Source: 39-52-133 sp035531075 (GTDB taxonomy: Bacteria > Pseudomonadota > Gammaproteobacteria > Burkholderiales > Gallionellaceae). Taken from it: a stretch of DNA of 64,000 nucleotides. This document shows positions 8,097 through 16,402 of this stretch, piece by piece. The position numbers were made by a program, and so were the translations under genes. The DNA is taken from the NCBI GenBank assembly GCA_035531075.1, contig DATKTO010000018.1, positions 124,001-188,000 of the forward strand. Reading direction: 5' to 3'. Under the pieces are notes generated by a model. It was given only the letters and a program-made list of their open reading frames with translations, was not told the origin of the DNA and searched no databases. Position 1 is the first letter of the stretch. Every line of letters begins with the position of its first letter.

Positions 8097-8141
8097 GTTT
8101 CAAACCTGCATGCTATAAACACCTAATGCAAGAACCAGCAG

Positions 8142-8528
8142 TCAAGCCTGGGACTTTTTGACCAACAGAGACTTGAGATCCGCGAAGGGCTGAAAAGTCG
8201 AACTGCCTGAATCAGCGCCACTGGATGTGGCAGCTAGAACAGCTGCCGCATCCAGTTGCTTGGCATGCTCATTTTCATGGCAATAAATACACAACAACTC
8301 CCAGTTGCTGCCATCGGGCGCGTTGTTGCTGTGGTTATGATCGCGATGATGAACGGTTAACTGCTGCAAATTGGCGTGCGTAAATTCACGCGTGCAGCGG
8401 CCGCACACCCAAGGATACATCTTGAGCGCACGCTCGCGATAACCCTGCTCACGTTCTGCCGCAGTGCGTCGAGCTTCTGCAACAATACGGTCAAGCTTGG
8501 CATGGTCAGGTGTTTTATTTACCGGCAC
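8142..8528 (-). CDS. yajD: YajD-like HNH nuclease domain protein
   Basis: A 128-residue protein with an HNH endonuclease fold. The zinc knuckle CGRC (residues 42-45) and a second CIYC pair flank HHRDHNHSNN, which carries the catalytic histidine motif, followed by a final HENEH. It closely resembles E. coli YajD (about 115 residues), a putative HNH nuclease of unknown role. The N-terminus is charged and helical and the C-terminal 35 residues look disordered. It is convergent with mlaA and lies just downstream of htpX on the same strand, so the two may be cotranscribed. Confidence 0.85.
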   Translation of the reverse strand: MPVNKTPDHAKLDRIVAEARRTAAEREQGYRERALKMYPWVCGRCTREFTHANLQQLTVHHRDHNHSNNAPDGSNWELLCIYCHENEHAKQLDAAAVLAATSSGADSGSSTFQPFADLKSLLVKKSQA

Positions 8529-8563
8529 AGCGTTTACATCCCTAATATGCTCATAATTGCAGT

Positions 8564-9445
8564 TTAACGGCCCTCGCGCAACGCTGCAATACGCTCATCC
8601 AACGGCGGGTGCGTCATAAACAGGCGCGAGAAACTGCTGCCGCCGGAGATGCCAAAGGCCGCCATCTTTTCGGGTAGCGTGACCTGTTCATGGTTAGCCT
8701 TCAAACGTTCCAGCGCGGCGATCATCTTGTTGCGTCCGGCCAGACTGGCGCTGCCTGCATCGGCACGGAATTCGCGCTGACGCGAGAACCACATCACGAT
8801 GATGCTGGCCAGCACACCCAGCACCAGCTGGGCTATGATCTCCGCAACAAAAGCGCCGATACCCGGGCCATTGCGCGGATCATTCTTCAGCAGGATACGG
8901 TCTACCAGTATGCCGAACAATTTGGCAAAGAAGATGACGAAGGTATTTACTACCCCCTGGATCAGCGCGAGCGTCACCATGTCGCCGTTGGCCACATGGG
9001 TGATCTCATGCGCCAGCACCGCCTCTGCCTCGTCACGGCTCATGCTCTGCAACAGCCCTGTGCTCACGGCAACCAGCGCATTGTTGCGATTCCAGCCGGT
9101 GGCAAAAGCGTTCACATCCGGCGCATCGTAGATGGCCACTTCCGGCATGCCGATTCCGGCCGCCTGCGCCTGACGGGTTACGGTCTCCACCAGCCAGCGC
9201 TCGGTCGGATCAATCGGGCTGGTGATGACCTGCGCCCCCACCATACGCTTGGCCGACCACTTTGACATCAGCAGCGAAATAATCGAACCGGAAAAACCAA
9301 TCACCATCGACATGACCAGCAGCGAATTGAAATTGATCGCGCCGCTCTGATCCACTACCCTGTCCACGCCCAATAAGCGCAGGGTGATATTAATCACCAG
9401 CAATACAGCCAGGTTGGTCAACACAAACAGCGCAATTCGTTTCAT
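8564..9445 (-). CDS. htpX: Membrane zinc protease HtpX
   Basis: A 293-residue M48 family inner-membrane protease for quality control of membrane proteins. Two N-terminal membrane segments (about 4-24 and 38-58) precede the zinc site LAHEITHVANGD. Two more membrane segments follow (about 155-175 and 190-215), then FSRQREFRADAGSA, whose glutamate is the third zinc ligand. Length matches E. coli HtpX. The conserved tail MTHPPLDERIAALRE is present. Confidence 0.96.
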   Translation of the reverse strand: MKRIALFVLTNLAVLLVINITLRLLGVDRVVDQSGAINFNSLLVMSMVIGFSGSIISLLMSKWSAKRMVGAQVITSPIDPTERWLVETVTRQAQAAGIGMPEVAIYDAPDVNAFATGWNRNNALVAVSTGLLQSMSRDEAEAVLAHEITHVANGDMVTLALIQGVVNTFVIFFAKLFGILVDRILLKNDPRNGPGIGAFVAEIIAQLVLGVLASIIVMWFSRQREFRADAGSASLAGRNKMIAALERLKANHEQVTLPEKMAAFGISGGSSFSRLFMTHPPLDERIAALREGR

Positions 9446-9646
9446 ATAATTTTCCCCATTTAATTGAATAAGTAAAGCGACAATTTACCACCAAACATCT
9501 TTGTCAGCGCAAAATGGGGGACGTATGCGCCAATTTCAAGATGTCTTTGTGGCAATCGCTGCAAAAACACACGGTAAATTTAAATATTCTGGACACACAA
9601 ACCCGATTACGGCGAAAATACATGCCTTAACCTTCAGGAACCCACC

Positions 9647-10552
9647 ATGACACTTGCAGAACTCAACCAGCAATTCGGCATTAGCAACCATCTAAAGTTC
9701 AGTGAAATCGCCGGCGGCTTGATTGCTGCGGAAGTCAACAACGCACACGCCAGCGCCAGCATCGCTCTGCAAGGCGCACATTTGATGACGTTCCAGCCAC
9801 ACGGGCACGAGCCGGTCATCTGGTTATCCAAATATGCCAAATTTGCTGCCGGTAAATCCATACGCGGCGGCGTGCCTGTCTGCTGGCCATGGTTTGGCCC
9901 GCACGCCACCGATACCAAGCTGCCTGGCCACGGCTATGCGCGCACCGTGATGTGGAAAGTGCTGGAAGCGAAAGCCCTGCCGGATGGCGCGACGTTCATC
10001 AGTTTTGGCCTGATTGAAAGCGAGGCAACCCGTGCGCAATGGCCGAATCAGTCCCCTGTAAAAATTGAAATGACCATCGGCAAAGCCCTGCGCGTAGAAC
10101 TGGTGACAAGCAATAGCGGCAAACAGGCGTTTACCCTGGGCGAGGCACTGCACACCTACTTCCACATCAGCGATGTGGCGCAAATGACTATCCGTGGCCT
10201 GGAAGGCTGCAACTATCTGGACAAGGTAGGCGAGCCAGCAAGCAGAACACAAAAGGACGGCATCGTAATTGAAAGTGAAGTGGACCGCGTCTACGTGAAC
10301 ACCACTGCCGACTGCATCATTGAAGACCGCGGCCTGAAGCGTGCAATCCGCATCGCCAAGCAGGGTAGCCGCTCAACCGTGGTGTGGAATCCATGGACTG
10401 AAAAAGCCGACAAGATGGGCGACTTCGGCCATGAAGGCCATCGCGGCATGGTCTGCGTGGAAAGCGCCAATGCCTTCGACAACGTGGTGAGTGTTGCTCC
10501 CGGCGAGACGCATCGTCTGGTGGTGGTTTACAGCGTTGAAGCGTTGAAGTAA
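9647..10552 (+). CDS. D-hexose-6-phosphate mutarotase (YeaD family)
   Basis: A 301-residue aldose-1-epimerase-fold protein that equilibrates alpha and beta anomers of glucose 6-phosphate and related sugars. Family features include the IRGGVPVCWPWFG motif near residues 70-82, the catalytic histidine segment EALHTYFHI, and WNPWTEKADKMGDFG with VCVESAN near the C-terminus (the glutamate is the likely base). No signal peptide, so cytoplasmic. The stop codon abuts the next small gene. It may assist glycolysis with the PPi-PFK upstream, but that is only a pathway inference. Confidence 0.92.
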   Translation: MTLAELNQQFGISNHLKFSEIAGGLIAAEVNNAHASASIALQGAHLMTFQPHGHEPVIWLSKYAKFAAGKSIRGGVPVCWPWFGPHATDTKLPGHGYARTVMWKVLEAKALPDGATFISFGLIESEATRAQWPNQSPVKIEMTIGKALRVELVTSNSGKQAFTLGEALHTYFHISDVAQMTIRGLEGCNYLDKVGEPASRTQKDGIVIESEVDRVYVNTTADCIIEDRGLKRAIRIAKQGSRSTVVWNPWTEKADKMGDFGHEGHRGMVCVESANAFDNVVSVAPGETHRLVVVYSVEALK

Positions 10553-10561
10553 GTGAATGTT

Positions 10562-10768
10562 ATGAAACGCCAATATTTATTACTCACCCTGTTATTGTGC
10601 ATGTCGGGATGTACCACGGCATTCGAAGTTGGAGAAGCGCTTAATAAGGCCACCAGCAATATAGCAAACAATCCAAAAACGCTTTGGGACACCGCTGAGC
10701 CCGCCTCTGCGCCTGTGCCAACCACCACCCTGGAACCCAATGTGGCGCCCCCGGAAGAGGCAAAATAA
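10562..10768 (+). CDS. Small putative lipoprotein
   Basis: A 68-residue protein beginning MKRQYLLLTLLLC with a lipobox-like MSGC at residues 14-17, so it should be a lipoprotein of about 50 mature residues. The mature part is polar, ends in a Pro/Ala-rich tail and has no recognisable domain. A GTG start at 10553 would add three residues, but MKRQ gives a typical lipoprotein N-terminus. It directly follows the mutarotase gene and ends before a bidirectional terminator. Function unknown. Confidence 0.6.
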   Translation: MKRQYLLLTLLLCMSGCTTAFEVGEALNKATSNIANNPKTLWDTAEPASAPVPTTTLEPNVAPPEEAK

Positions 10769-10783
10769 GCTGTTGTTTTCACC

Positions 10784-10815
10784 ATAAAAAAAGCCGCTTA
10801 ACGCGGCTTTCTTTA
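10784..10815. terminator. Bidirectional terminator between the lipoprotein gene and efp
   Basis: AAAGCCGC (10790-10797) pairs with GCGGCTTT (10803-10810). Read on the minus strand the stem is followed by a run of seven thymines, so it is strongest as the efp terminator; the plus-strand side is followed only by CTTTAT. Confidence 0.8.
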
Positions 10816-10837
10816 TATTGCATAAACGGCTCTTGAT

Positions 10838-11398
10838 TTAAGCTAATACGCGCTTCTTGAATTCATTGGTGCGGGTATCAATTTCAATTTTATCGCCAAT
10901 CTCGATAAAGGCAGCCACCGGCAACTCAAATCCGGTATTCAACTTGGCCGGCTTCATCACCTTGCCTGAGGTGTCGCCGCGCACGGCTGGCTCGGTGTAA
11001 ATCACTTCGCGCACGATGGTGTTTTCCAGTTCCACGGAAATCGCCTTGTCGTTATAAAACACCACTTCGCAAGTCATGCCGTCTTCGATGTAGTTGATTG
11101 CGTCGCCCAGATTATCTTTTTCCACTTCGTACTGATTGTAATCAGCATCCATGAACACATACATGGGATCAGCGAAGTAGGAATAGGTGCAATCCTTGCG
11201 TTCCAGCATTACCTGCTCGAACTTGTCGTCAGCCTTGAAAATATTTTCACTGGGCGCATCGGTCAGCAAGTTCTTGAATTTCATTTTAACCACGGAGCCA
11301 CTGCGACCGGAGCGGCTATATTCGGCCTTCTGGATGACCAACGGGGCGTCACCAACCATCACAACATTACCTGCACGGAGTTCTTGAGCGATTTTCAT
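10838..11398 (-). CDS. efp: Translation elongation factor P with Arg32
   Basis: A 186-residue EF-P that relieves ribosome stalling at polyproline stretches. The KOW-like N domain and two OB-type domains are complete. The loop that reaches the peptidyl-transferase centre reads SRSGRSG and places arginine at position 32. In beta- and some gammaproteobacteria Arg32 is rhamnosylated by EarP, whose gene lies directly upstream here. The lysine used by the EpmA/EpmB pathway is absent. efp is the second gene after earP (17-base gap) and ends at a terminator. Confidence 0.97.
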   Translation of the reverse strand: MKIAQELRAGNVVMVGDAPLVIQKAEYSRSGRSGSVVKMKFKNLLTDAPSENIFKADDKFEQVMLERKDCTYSYFADPMYVFMDADYNQYEVEKDNLGDAINYIEDGMTCEVVFYNDKAISVELENTIVREVIYTEPAVRGDTSGKVMKPAKLNTGFELPVAAFIEIGDKIEIDTRTNEFKKRVLA

Positions 11399-11415
11399 CT
11401 GTATTCTGCCTAAAG

Positions 11416-12612
11416 CTAAATTTCGAAAGGGGCGATTCTACCAACTTTGTGCGAAAAATCCAGCAAATTCAATGCAAGATTATTGCCGGATAACTTCTGT
11501 GCCCATAAGTTGGCATGCCGCAGCAACATAGACTGGTGCAGCAGAAAATGGTTCCATGCCTGTCCCGAGCCTGCCGAAGCGGCCTGCCTGCCAGCTTCTC
11601 CGGCATTCCATGCTTCCCAGAGGGTGCGCAATGCCTGCGCGACAGCAGGCTCCAGCCCGCTGCAGTACAACTCCAGCAGGGCACGCATTTTCTTGATATG
11701 CACCCCGTCATGTTGCGGATAGATATGCCAAACGAAGGGTTTGCCCGCCCACTGCGCACGCACGCAGGAATCCTCGCCGCGTACAAAGTTGCAGTCGCAC
11801 GCCCACAGCAAGCTGTCGTACTCCTGCTGCTCGACGAATGGCAGCACATGTACGCGCAGATTGCCTTGCTGCAGCACATCGCCTGTAACTAACTGTTGCC
11901 GCCCGAAGAAACCGGCCACTTGCGGCAACACTCTGCCTTCCGGAACCAGGCAGGTCAAAGGCTGTTCAGATGTGGCCCAGGCAGCCAGCAAGTCCTGCAC
12001 AGCCGGATTTTCATAGCTGAATAGCGACACACGCACCTCCCCCTTTTGGCGTGCCGGCACGCCCAGTGCCTGCCAATATTTATCCTGTGCAGTAGTGTCA
12101 GACAGAAACTTGTCGCGCCGCGCCAGCAGATCGCTTTCCAGCAGCAGACCGCCTGTCTCTCTGGTAAAACCCGGAAAGAAAAAATACTTGATCAGCGGCA
12201 AGCGCGGATGAGGCGATGGCAGGCCGTGACAGCCTGCCACCCAATCTTCGGCACTGAGGTACTCCAGATTCAACCACACCGGCTGCTGTATCTTCTCCGC
12301 CATTGCCAGCACATAACGCTCCGGCAATTCGCAGGCGAATGCCTCGATCACCAGCTGTGCAGGGATGATTTCAGCAAAAGGTATTCCCCAGTGTCTGATC
12401 TCAATCCCCTGCCACTGCTGGATGGGATGGGTCGGATTTACCCCATTACACAGCTTGTGCAGGCTTGCCAGATCATCCACCCACAACCGAACCGACATCC
12501 CCTGCTCGCTGGCCAACTGCCTTGCCAGGCGCCAGCACACACCGACATCGCCGTAGTTGTCCACTACGGTGCAGAAAATATCGCAACTAATTATTTTTTG
12601 TCGATTCATCAA
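11416..12612 (-). CDS. earP: EF-P arginine rhamnosyltransferase EarP
   Basis: A 398-residue GT-B fold glycosyltransferase that transfers rhamnose from dTDP-L-rhamnose to Arg32 of EF-P. The N-terminal motif CDIFCTVVDNYGDVGVCW holds the two conserved aspartates (here D18 and D22), and the C-terminal domain has RGEDSCVRAQW with the nucleotide-sugar contact, then PFVWHIYPQ. It lies directly upstream of efp, the conserved pairing. Two consecutive ATG codons (12612 and 12609) are possible starts. dTDP-rhamnose synthesis genes are not in the window. Confidence 0.96.
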   Translation of the reverse strand: MMNRQKIISCDIFCTVVDNYGDVGVCWRLARQLASEQGMSVRLWVDDLASLHKLCNGVNPTHPIQQWQGIEIRHWGIPFAEIIPAQLVIEAFACELPERYVLAMAEKIQQPVWLNLEYLSAEDWVAGCHGLPSPHPRLPLIKYFFFPGFTRETGGLLLESDLLARRDKFLSDTTAQDKYWQALGVPARQKGEVRVSLFSYENPAVQDLLAAWATSEQPLTCLVPEGRVLPQVAGFFGRQQLVTGDVLQQGNLRVHVLPFVEQQEYDSLLWACDCNFVRGEDSCVRAQWAGKPFVWHIYPQHDGVHIKKMRALLELYCSGLEPAVAQALRTLWEAWNAGEAGRQAASAGSGQAWNHFLLHQSMLLRHANLWAQKLSGNNLALNLLDFSHKVGRIAPFEI

Positions 12613-12790
12613 TGTTTGTTTGCGTGAAAATCACTTAAGTAAGCCTCATCTTGACGGAACCGGATTCATTTTGTCATTTTACCCGCTATCATCAATATTT
12701 AAGCAAAGTTCAAACGGAATCATCATATTGACGCTGCTACGTGCACTCGACTATGATCGCGCCAACTTAATCATTCACCGGGCATCAACC

Positions 12791-14329
12791 TTGCTACATA
12801 ATCGACTGTTTCTACTATCCATTGTTGCCTTATCAGGATGTGCAACAGTTTCACCACAGCACGCAGCTAACGAAACTTTACCCAATGCCAACATAACTGC
12901 TACCGGACAGGCCGCAGCCGGACCGGAAGTTGTCGCTCTCCAGCAAGCAGTCGTCGCACAGGCTGCCGAGACCACACCAGCAGCCCCTGCTACACAGCCG
13001 GCACCCGCCGGCATCCTTGCTGACACGCCCACCCCAACCCCACTCTTGACACAGGCGCAACCCAACGCCGAGATCGATGTATGGCAACGCATCCGCAACG
13101 GTTATGCGATGCGCGAACAGGACAGCAAACTGATTGCGCGTTTCGAGAGATGGTACGCCAGCAAACCGGATTATGTGGAACGCATGACAGAACGTGGGCG
13201 CCGCTATCTGTACTTCATCGTTGGCGAAGTTGAAAAACGCGGCATGCCGATGGAAATTGCACTGCTGCCCATGATTGAAAGCGCATTCAACCCTGGCGCT
13301 TATTCCACTGCGCGTGCCTCCGGCATCTGGCAATTCATCCCGTCCACCGGCAAACATTTCGGCATGGAGCAAAACTGGTGGTATGACGGGCGTCGCGACG
13401 TCATCAGCGCAACCAAGGGTGCGCTGGATTACCTGCAAAAACTGCACGACGAATTCGGCGAATGGGACTTGGCTCTGGCCGCCTACAATTGCGGTGAAAA
13501 TTGCATTACGCGTGCACAATCCCGCAACCGCAAACGCAAATTGCCAACCAATTATGCCAGCCTGAAACTCCCGCGTGAGACAAAACAATACGTGCCCAAG
13601 CTGATGGCTGTCAAAAACATCATCAGCTATCCCGAAAGTTTCGGCCTGGTGCTGACTGATATACCGAACAAACCCTATTTTTCCGAAGTCACCACGACAC
13701 GCCATATTGACGTGGAGGTTGTCGCCGAAATGGCAGGGATCTCGATGGAAGAATTTGCGGCGCTTAACCCGGCGCATAACCGTCCGGTCATTCTTAACCA
13801 AGAAGATGAAGTCTTGCTCTTACCGGTAGCAACAGTGGAGACCTTCCAAAATAATCTGGAACATGCCAGCCACCCGCTGGTTTCCTGGCAGGCTTGCCCG
13901 ACCAAGAAAGGTGACAATCTGGATGATGTCGCATCGCGCTATGGCATCACCGCTGAAAAGCTGAGAACCGTCAATGGCATACACCGCAGCGTCAAAGCCA
14001 GCAACGGGCAAACCCTGCTGGTACCGCTGAATGGGGAACAGCCAGAGAACGAATTCACTGCATTCAACACCCATCTGCCGCCAACTGACGGCAGCATGCT
14101 GAATGCAATCAGGCACACAGTCCGCAGAGGCGACACAATGAGCGCAATCGCGCGTCGCTACCATGTGAAACTAGCCAGCCTGAAAAGCTGGAACCGGGGT
14201 GTCAAAATTCTTCGCCCGGGCCAGCACATTCTGGTCGCCCAGCCAACGCAGGGAGCATCAAAACCTGGGCGCAATATCAAAAGAGTTTCGACCAGCAAGA
14301 AAACAGCACACCCAACGGCAAAATCGTAA
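12791..14329 (+). CDS. mltD: MltD-type membrane-bound lytic transglycosylase with LysM domains
   Basis: A lytic murein transglycosylase that cleaves peptidoglycan with 1,6-anhydro bond formation. From the TTG at 12791 the protein has about 512 residues: lipoprotein signal LHNRLFLLSIVALSGC, a Pro/Ala/Thr linker, an SLT domain with the catalytic glutamate in LLPMIESAFNP and the GIWQFIPSTG motif, then a degenerate and two clear LysM repeats (one beginning TKKGDNLDDVASRYGI, the last HTVRRGDTMSAIARRYH). No in-frame ATG precedes the signal peptide; TTG at 12728 or at 12557 (overlapping earP) are alternatives, and no strong ribosome site decides. TTG at 12791 is preferred because it gives a standard lipoprotein signal. 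Confidence 0.9.
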   Translation: MLHNRLFLLSIVALSGCATVSPQHAANETLPNANITATGQAAAGPEVVALQQAVVAQAAETTPAAPATQPAPAGILADTPTPTPLLTQAQPNAEIDVWQRIRNGYAMREQDSKLIARFERWYASKPDYVERMTERGRRYLYFIVGEVEKRGMPMEIALLPMIESAFNPGAYSTARASGIWQFIPSTGKHFGMEQNWWYDGRRDVISATKGALDYLQKLHDEFGEWDLALAAYNCGENCITRAQSRNRKRKLPTNYASLKLPRETKQYVPKLMAVKNIISYPESFGLVLTDIPNKPYFSEVTTTRHIDVEVVAEMAGISMEEFAALNPAHNRPVILNQEDEVLLLPVATVETFQNNLEHASHPLVSWQACPTKKGDNLDDVASRYGITAEKLRTVNGIHRSVKASNGQTLLVPLNGEQPENEFTAFNTHLPPTDGSMLNAIRHTVRRGDTMSAIARRYHVKLASLKSWNRGVKILRPGQHILVAQPTQGASKPGRNIKRVSTSKKTAHPTAKS

Positions 14330-14343
14330 AACATCACCTGTTC

Positions 14344-14376
14344 ATGCACAGATCAGCAACATCTCAATCTGTGCAT
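14344..14376. terminator. Stem-loop between convergent mltD and transporter ATPase genes
   Basis: ATGCACAGAT (14344-14353) pairs perfectly with ATCTGTGCAT (14367-14376). No thymine run follows on either strand, so termination is plausible but not of the standard intrinsic type. Confidence 0.4.
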
Positions 14377-14389
14377 TGAGTTCTGCAAC

Positions 14390-16402
14390 TCACTTGAGTC
14401 CGTCATAAAGATGGCAATGCACCACATGTGTTGCACTCACCTGGCTTGCAACAGGATAGGCTGCACGACATGTGTCCATTGCCTGCGCACAGCGCGGATG
14501 AAAATGACATCCCTGCGGCGGTCTGGCGGGTGATGGCATCTCGCCAGACAGTCGTATCAGTTCGCCTCTGTCGCCATCGATACGCGGCACGGCGGACAAC
14601 AAGGCTCTGGTATAGGGATGTTGTGCATTGCGCATGACTTCCTCTACCAGACCGCGTTCTACGATCCTTCCCAGGTACATTACGCAAACCTCATGCGCGA
14701 TGTATTCCACCACCGCCAGGTTGTGCGTGATGAACAGATAGCTCAAGCCCAACTCAATCTGCAACTCTTTGATTAAATTCAATATTTGCGCCTGAACTGA
14801 CACATCGAGCGCGCTGGTAGGCTCGTCGCAAATCAGCAGTTTGGGATTGACTGCCAAGGCGCGGGCGATCGCGATGCGCTGGCGCTGGCCGCCGGAAAAC
14901 TCATGCGGGTAGCGCCACTTGGCGGCCTGCGCCAGGCCTACCTGATCGAGCAGCACATCGATGCGGCTTTGCCGCTCCTTGCCGTTCAAACCAATCGCCA
15001 ACGCATCCATGCCCTCCTGCAGGATTTCCGCCACGCGCATTTTGGGGTTCAACGATGCATAGGGATCCTGAAATACCATCTGCATGCCGCCACGCAATTC
15101 GCGCAACTGCTGCGACTTCAAGCCGGTCATTTCCCGCCCGGCAAAGCGCACACTGCCGGCTGTGGGCCGGATCAACTGCAACAGCGCCTTGCCCACCGTC
15201 GTCTTGCCGCAGCCGGATTCCCCCACCAAGGCCAGCGTGCGTCCAGCATTTATCTCCAGCGATACGCCATCGACCGCTTTTACATGGCCAACGGTGCGCT
15301 GCAAAATGCCTTTGCGGATAGGGAAATGAACTTTAAGGTCTGCAACCTTGAGGATGGAAGATTCAGCAGCGTGGCGTGCAGCCTGTGGCGGACTGGGGTT
15401 TGCTTGTCCGTTTACGAGCACTGATTGCTGCGCCTGTTTGCCGGATTCTGTTGTCGTATAAAGATGGCAACGCACGCCCCGCCCTTCACCCAGGCTTGTC
15501 CATTGCGGCGTCTGGCCATGGCAAAGCGCCCAGGCATGGTCACAACGCGGTGCAAAACGGCAGCCATTCGCCACCTCCCCCAAAGCCGGCACGCTGCCGG
15601 GTATGGCGGCCAGCATCTGGCCCTTGCGGCGTGTGTTTGGCAATGCTGCAAAGAGTTTTTGCGTGTAGGGGTGCGCGGGTTTTGCAAACAACTGCGCACG
15701 CGGTGCTTGCTCGACAATCTGCCCCGCATACATCACCGCCACTTGATGCGCCATCTGCGCCACCACACCGAGGTCGTGCGTAATCAGCAGCATCGCCATG
15801 CCGCTTCTTGCCTGCGTATCGCGCAGCAGCTGCAGTACCTGCGCCTGTATCGTCACATCCAGCGCGGTGGTCGGCTCGTCTGCGATCAGCAATTTTGGTT
15901 CACCCGCCAGCGCCATCGCAATCATCACGCGCTGCTTCATGCCGCCGGAAAGCTGGAACGGATATTCATGCAGGCGTTGCGGCGCATCGGGAATGCCCAC
16001 CTGTTGCAGTAGCTCTGTCGCGCGTGCATCTGCCGCCGAATTCTTAATTTTGTGATGCAGCGCCAGCACCTCGGAAATCTGCGCGCCGACTGTCATCACC
16101 GGGTTCAGGCTCAGCCCCGGCTCCTGGAAGATCATCGCCATCTGTCCGCCGCGCACTTCGCGCATCTCGCGTTCGGGCAGGGCCAGCACATCCCTGCTGC
16201 CCAGAGAAATTTCACCGCGTTCGATGGCGATACCAGCCGGCAGCAAACGCATCAGGGACAGCGCTGTCATCGATTTGCCGCAGCCGGATTCGCCGAGCAG
16301 CGCAAAGGTTTCGCCCGCCTGCACCTCGAATGAAATGTCGTCAACAATACGTGCGGCGTTATGCAAACGGGTAACCAGCCCCTTGACCTCGAGCAACGAC
16401 AT
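14390..16402 (-). CDS. Peptide ABC transporter, fused double ATPase (YejF-like)
   Basis: A 670-residue protein with two complete ABC ATPase domains of the Opp/Dpp type in one chain, the organisation of E. coli YejF. Domain 1 (about 1-330) has Walker A GESGCGKS, the signature LSGGMKQR and Walker B LLIADEPTTALD. Domain 2 (about 350-665) has GESGCGKTT, FSGGQRQR and LLICDEPTSALD. Each ends in an oligopeptide-transporter C-terminal extension with a cysteine pattern (CRFAPRC; CHFHPRC). It energises the permeases encoded just upstream and is the last gene of the four-gene operon, overlapping the permease stop. Confidence 0.92.
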   Translation of the reverse strand: MSLLEVKGLVTRLHNAARIVDDISFEVQAGETFALLGESGCGKSMTALSLMRLLPAGIAIERGEISLGSRDVLALPEREMREVRGGQMAMIFQEPGLSLNPVMTVGAQISEVLALHHKIKNSAADARATELLQQVGIPDAPQRLHEYPFQLSGGMKQRVMIAMALAGEPKLLIADEPTTALDVTIQAQVLQLLRDTQARSGMAMLLITHDLGVVAQMAHQVAVMYAGQIVEQAPRAQLFAKPAHPYTQKLFAALPNTRRKGQMLAAIPGSVPALGEVANGCRFAPRCDHAWALCHGQTPQWTSLGEGRGVRCHLYTTTESGKQAQQSVLVNGQANPSPPQAARHAAESSILKVADLKVHFPIRKGILQRTVGHVKAVDGVSLEINAGRTLALVGESGCGKTTVGKALLQLIRPTAGSVRFAGREMTGLKSQQLRELRGGMQMVFQDPYASLNPKMRVAEILQEGMDALAIGLNGKERQSRIDVLLDQVGLAQAAKWRYPHEFSGGQRQRIAIARALAVNPKLLICDEPTSALDVSVQAQILNLIKELQIELGLSYLFITHNLAVVEYIAHEVCVMYLGRIVERGLVEEVMRNAQHPYTRALLSAVPRIDGDRGELIRLSGEMPSPARPPQGCHFHPRCAQAMDTCRAAYPVASQVSATHVVHCHLYDGLK

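Noticed and set aside
12878..13801. 307-codon minus-strand frame over mltD
   Set aside because: Antisense to the SLT and LysM domains; no ribosome site or motif.
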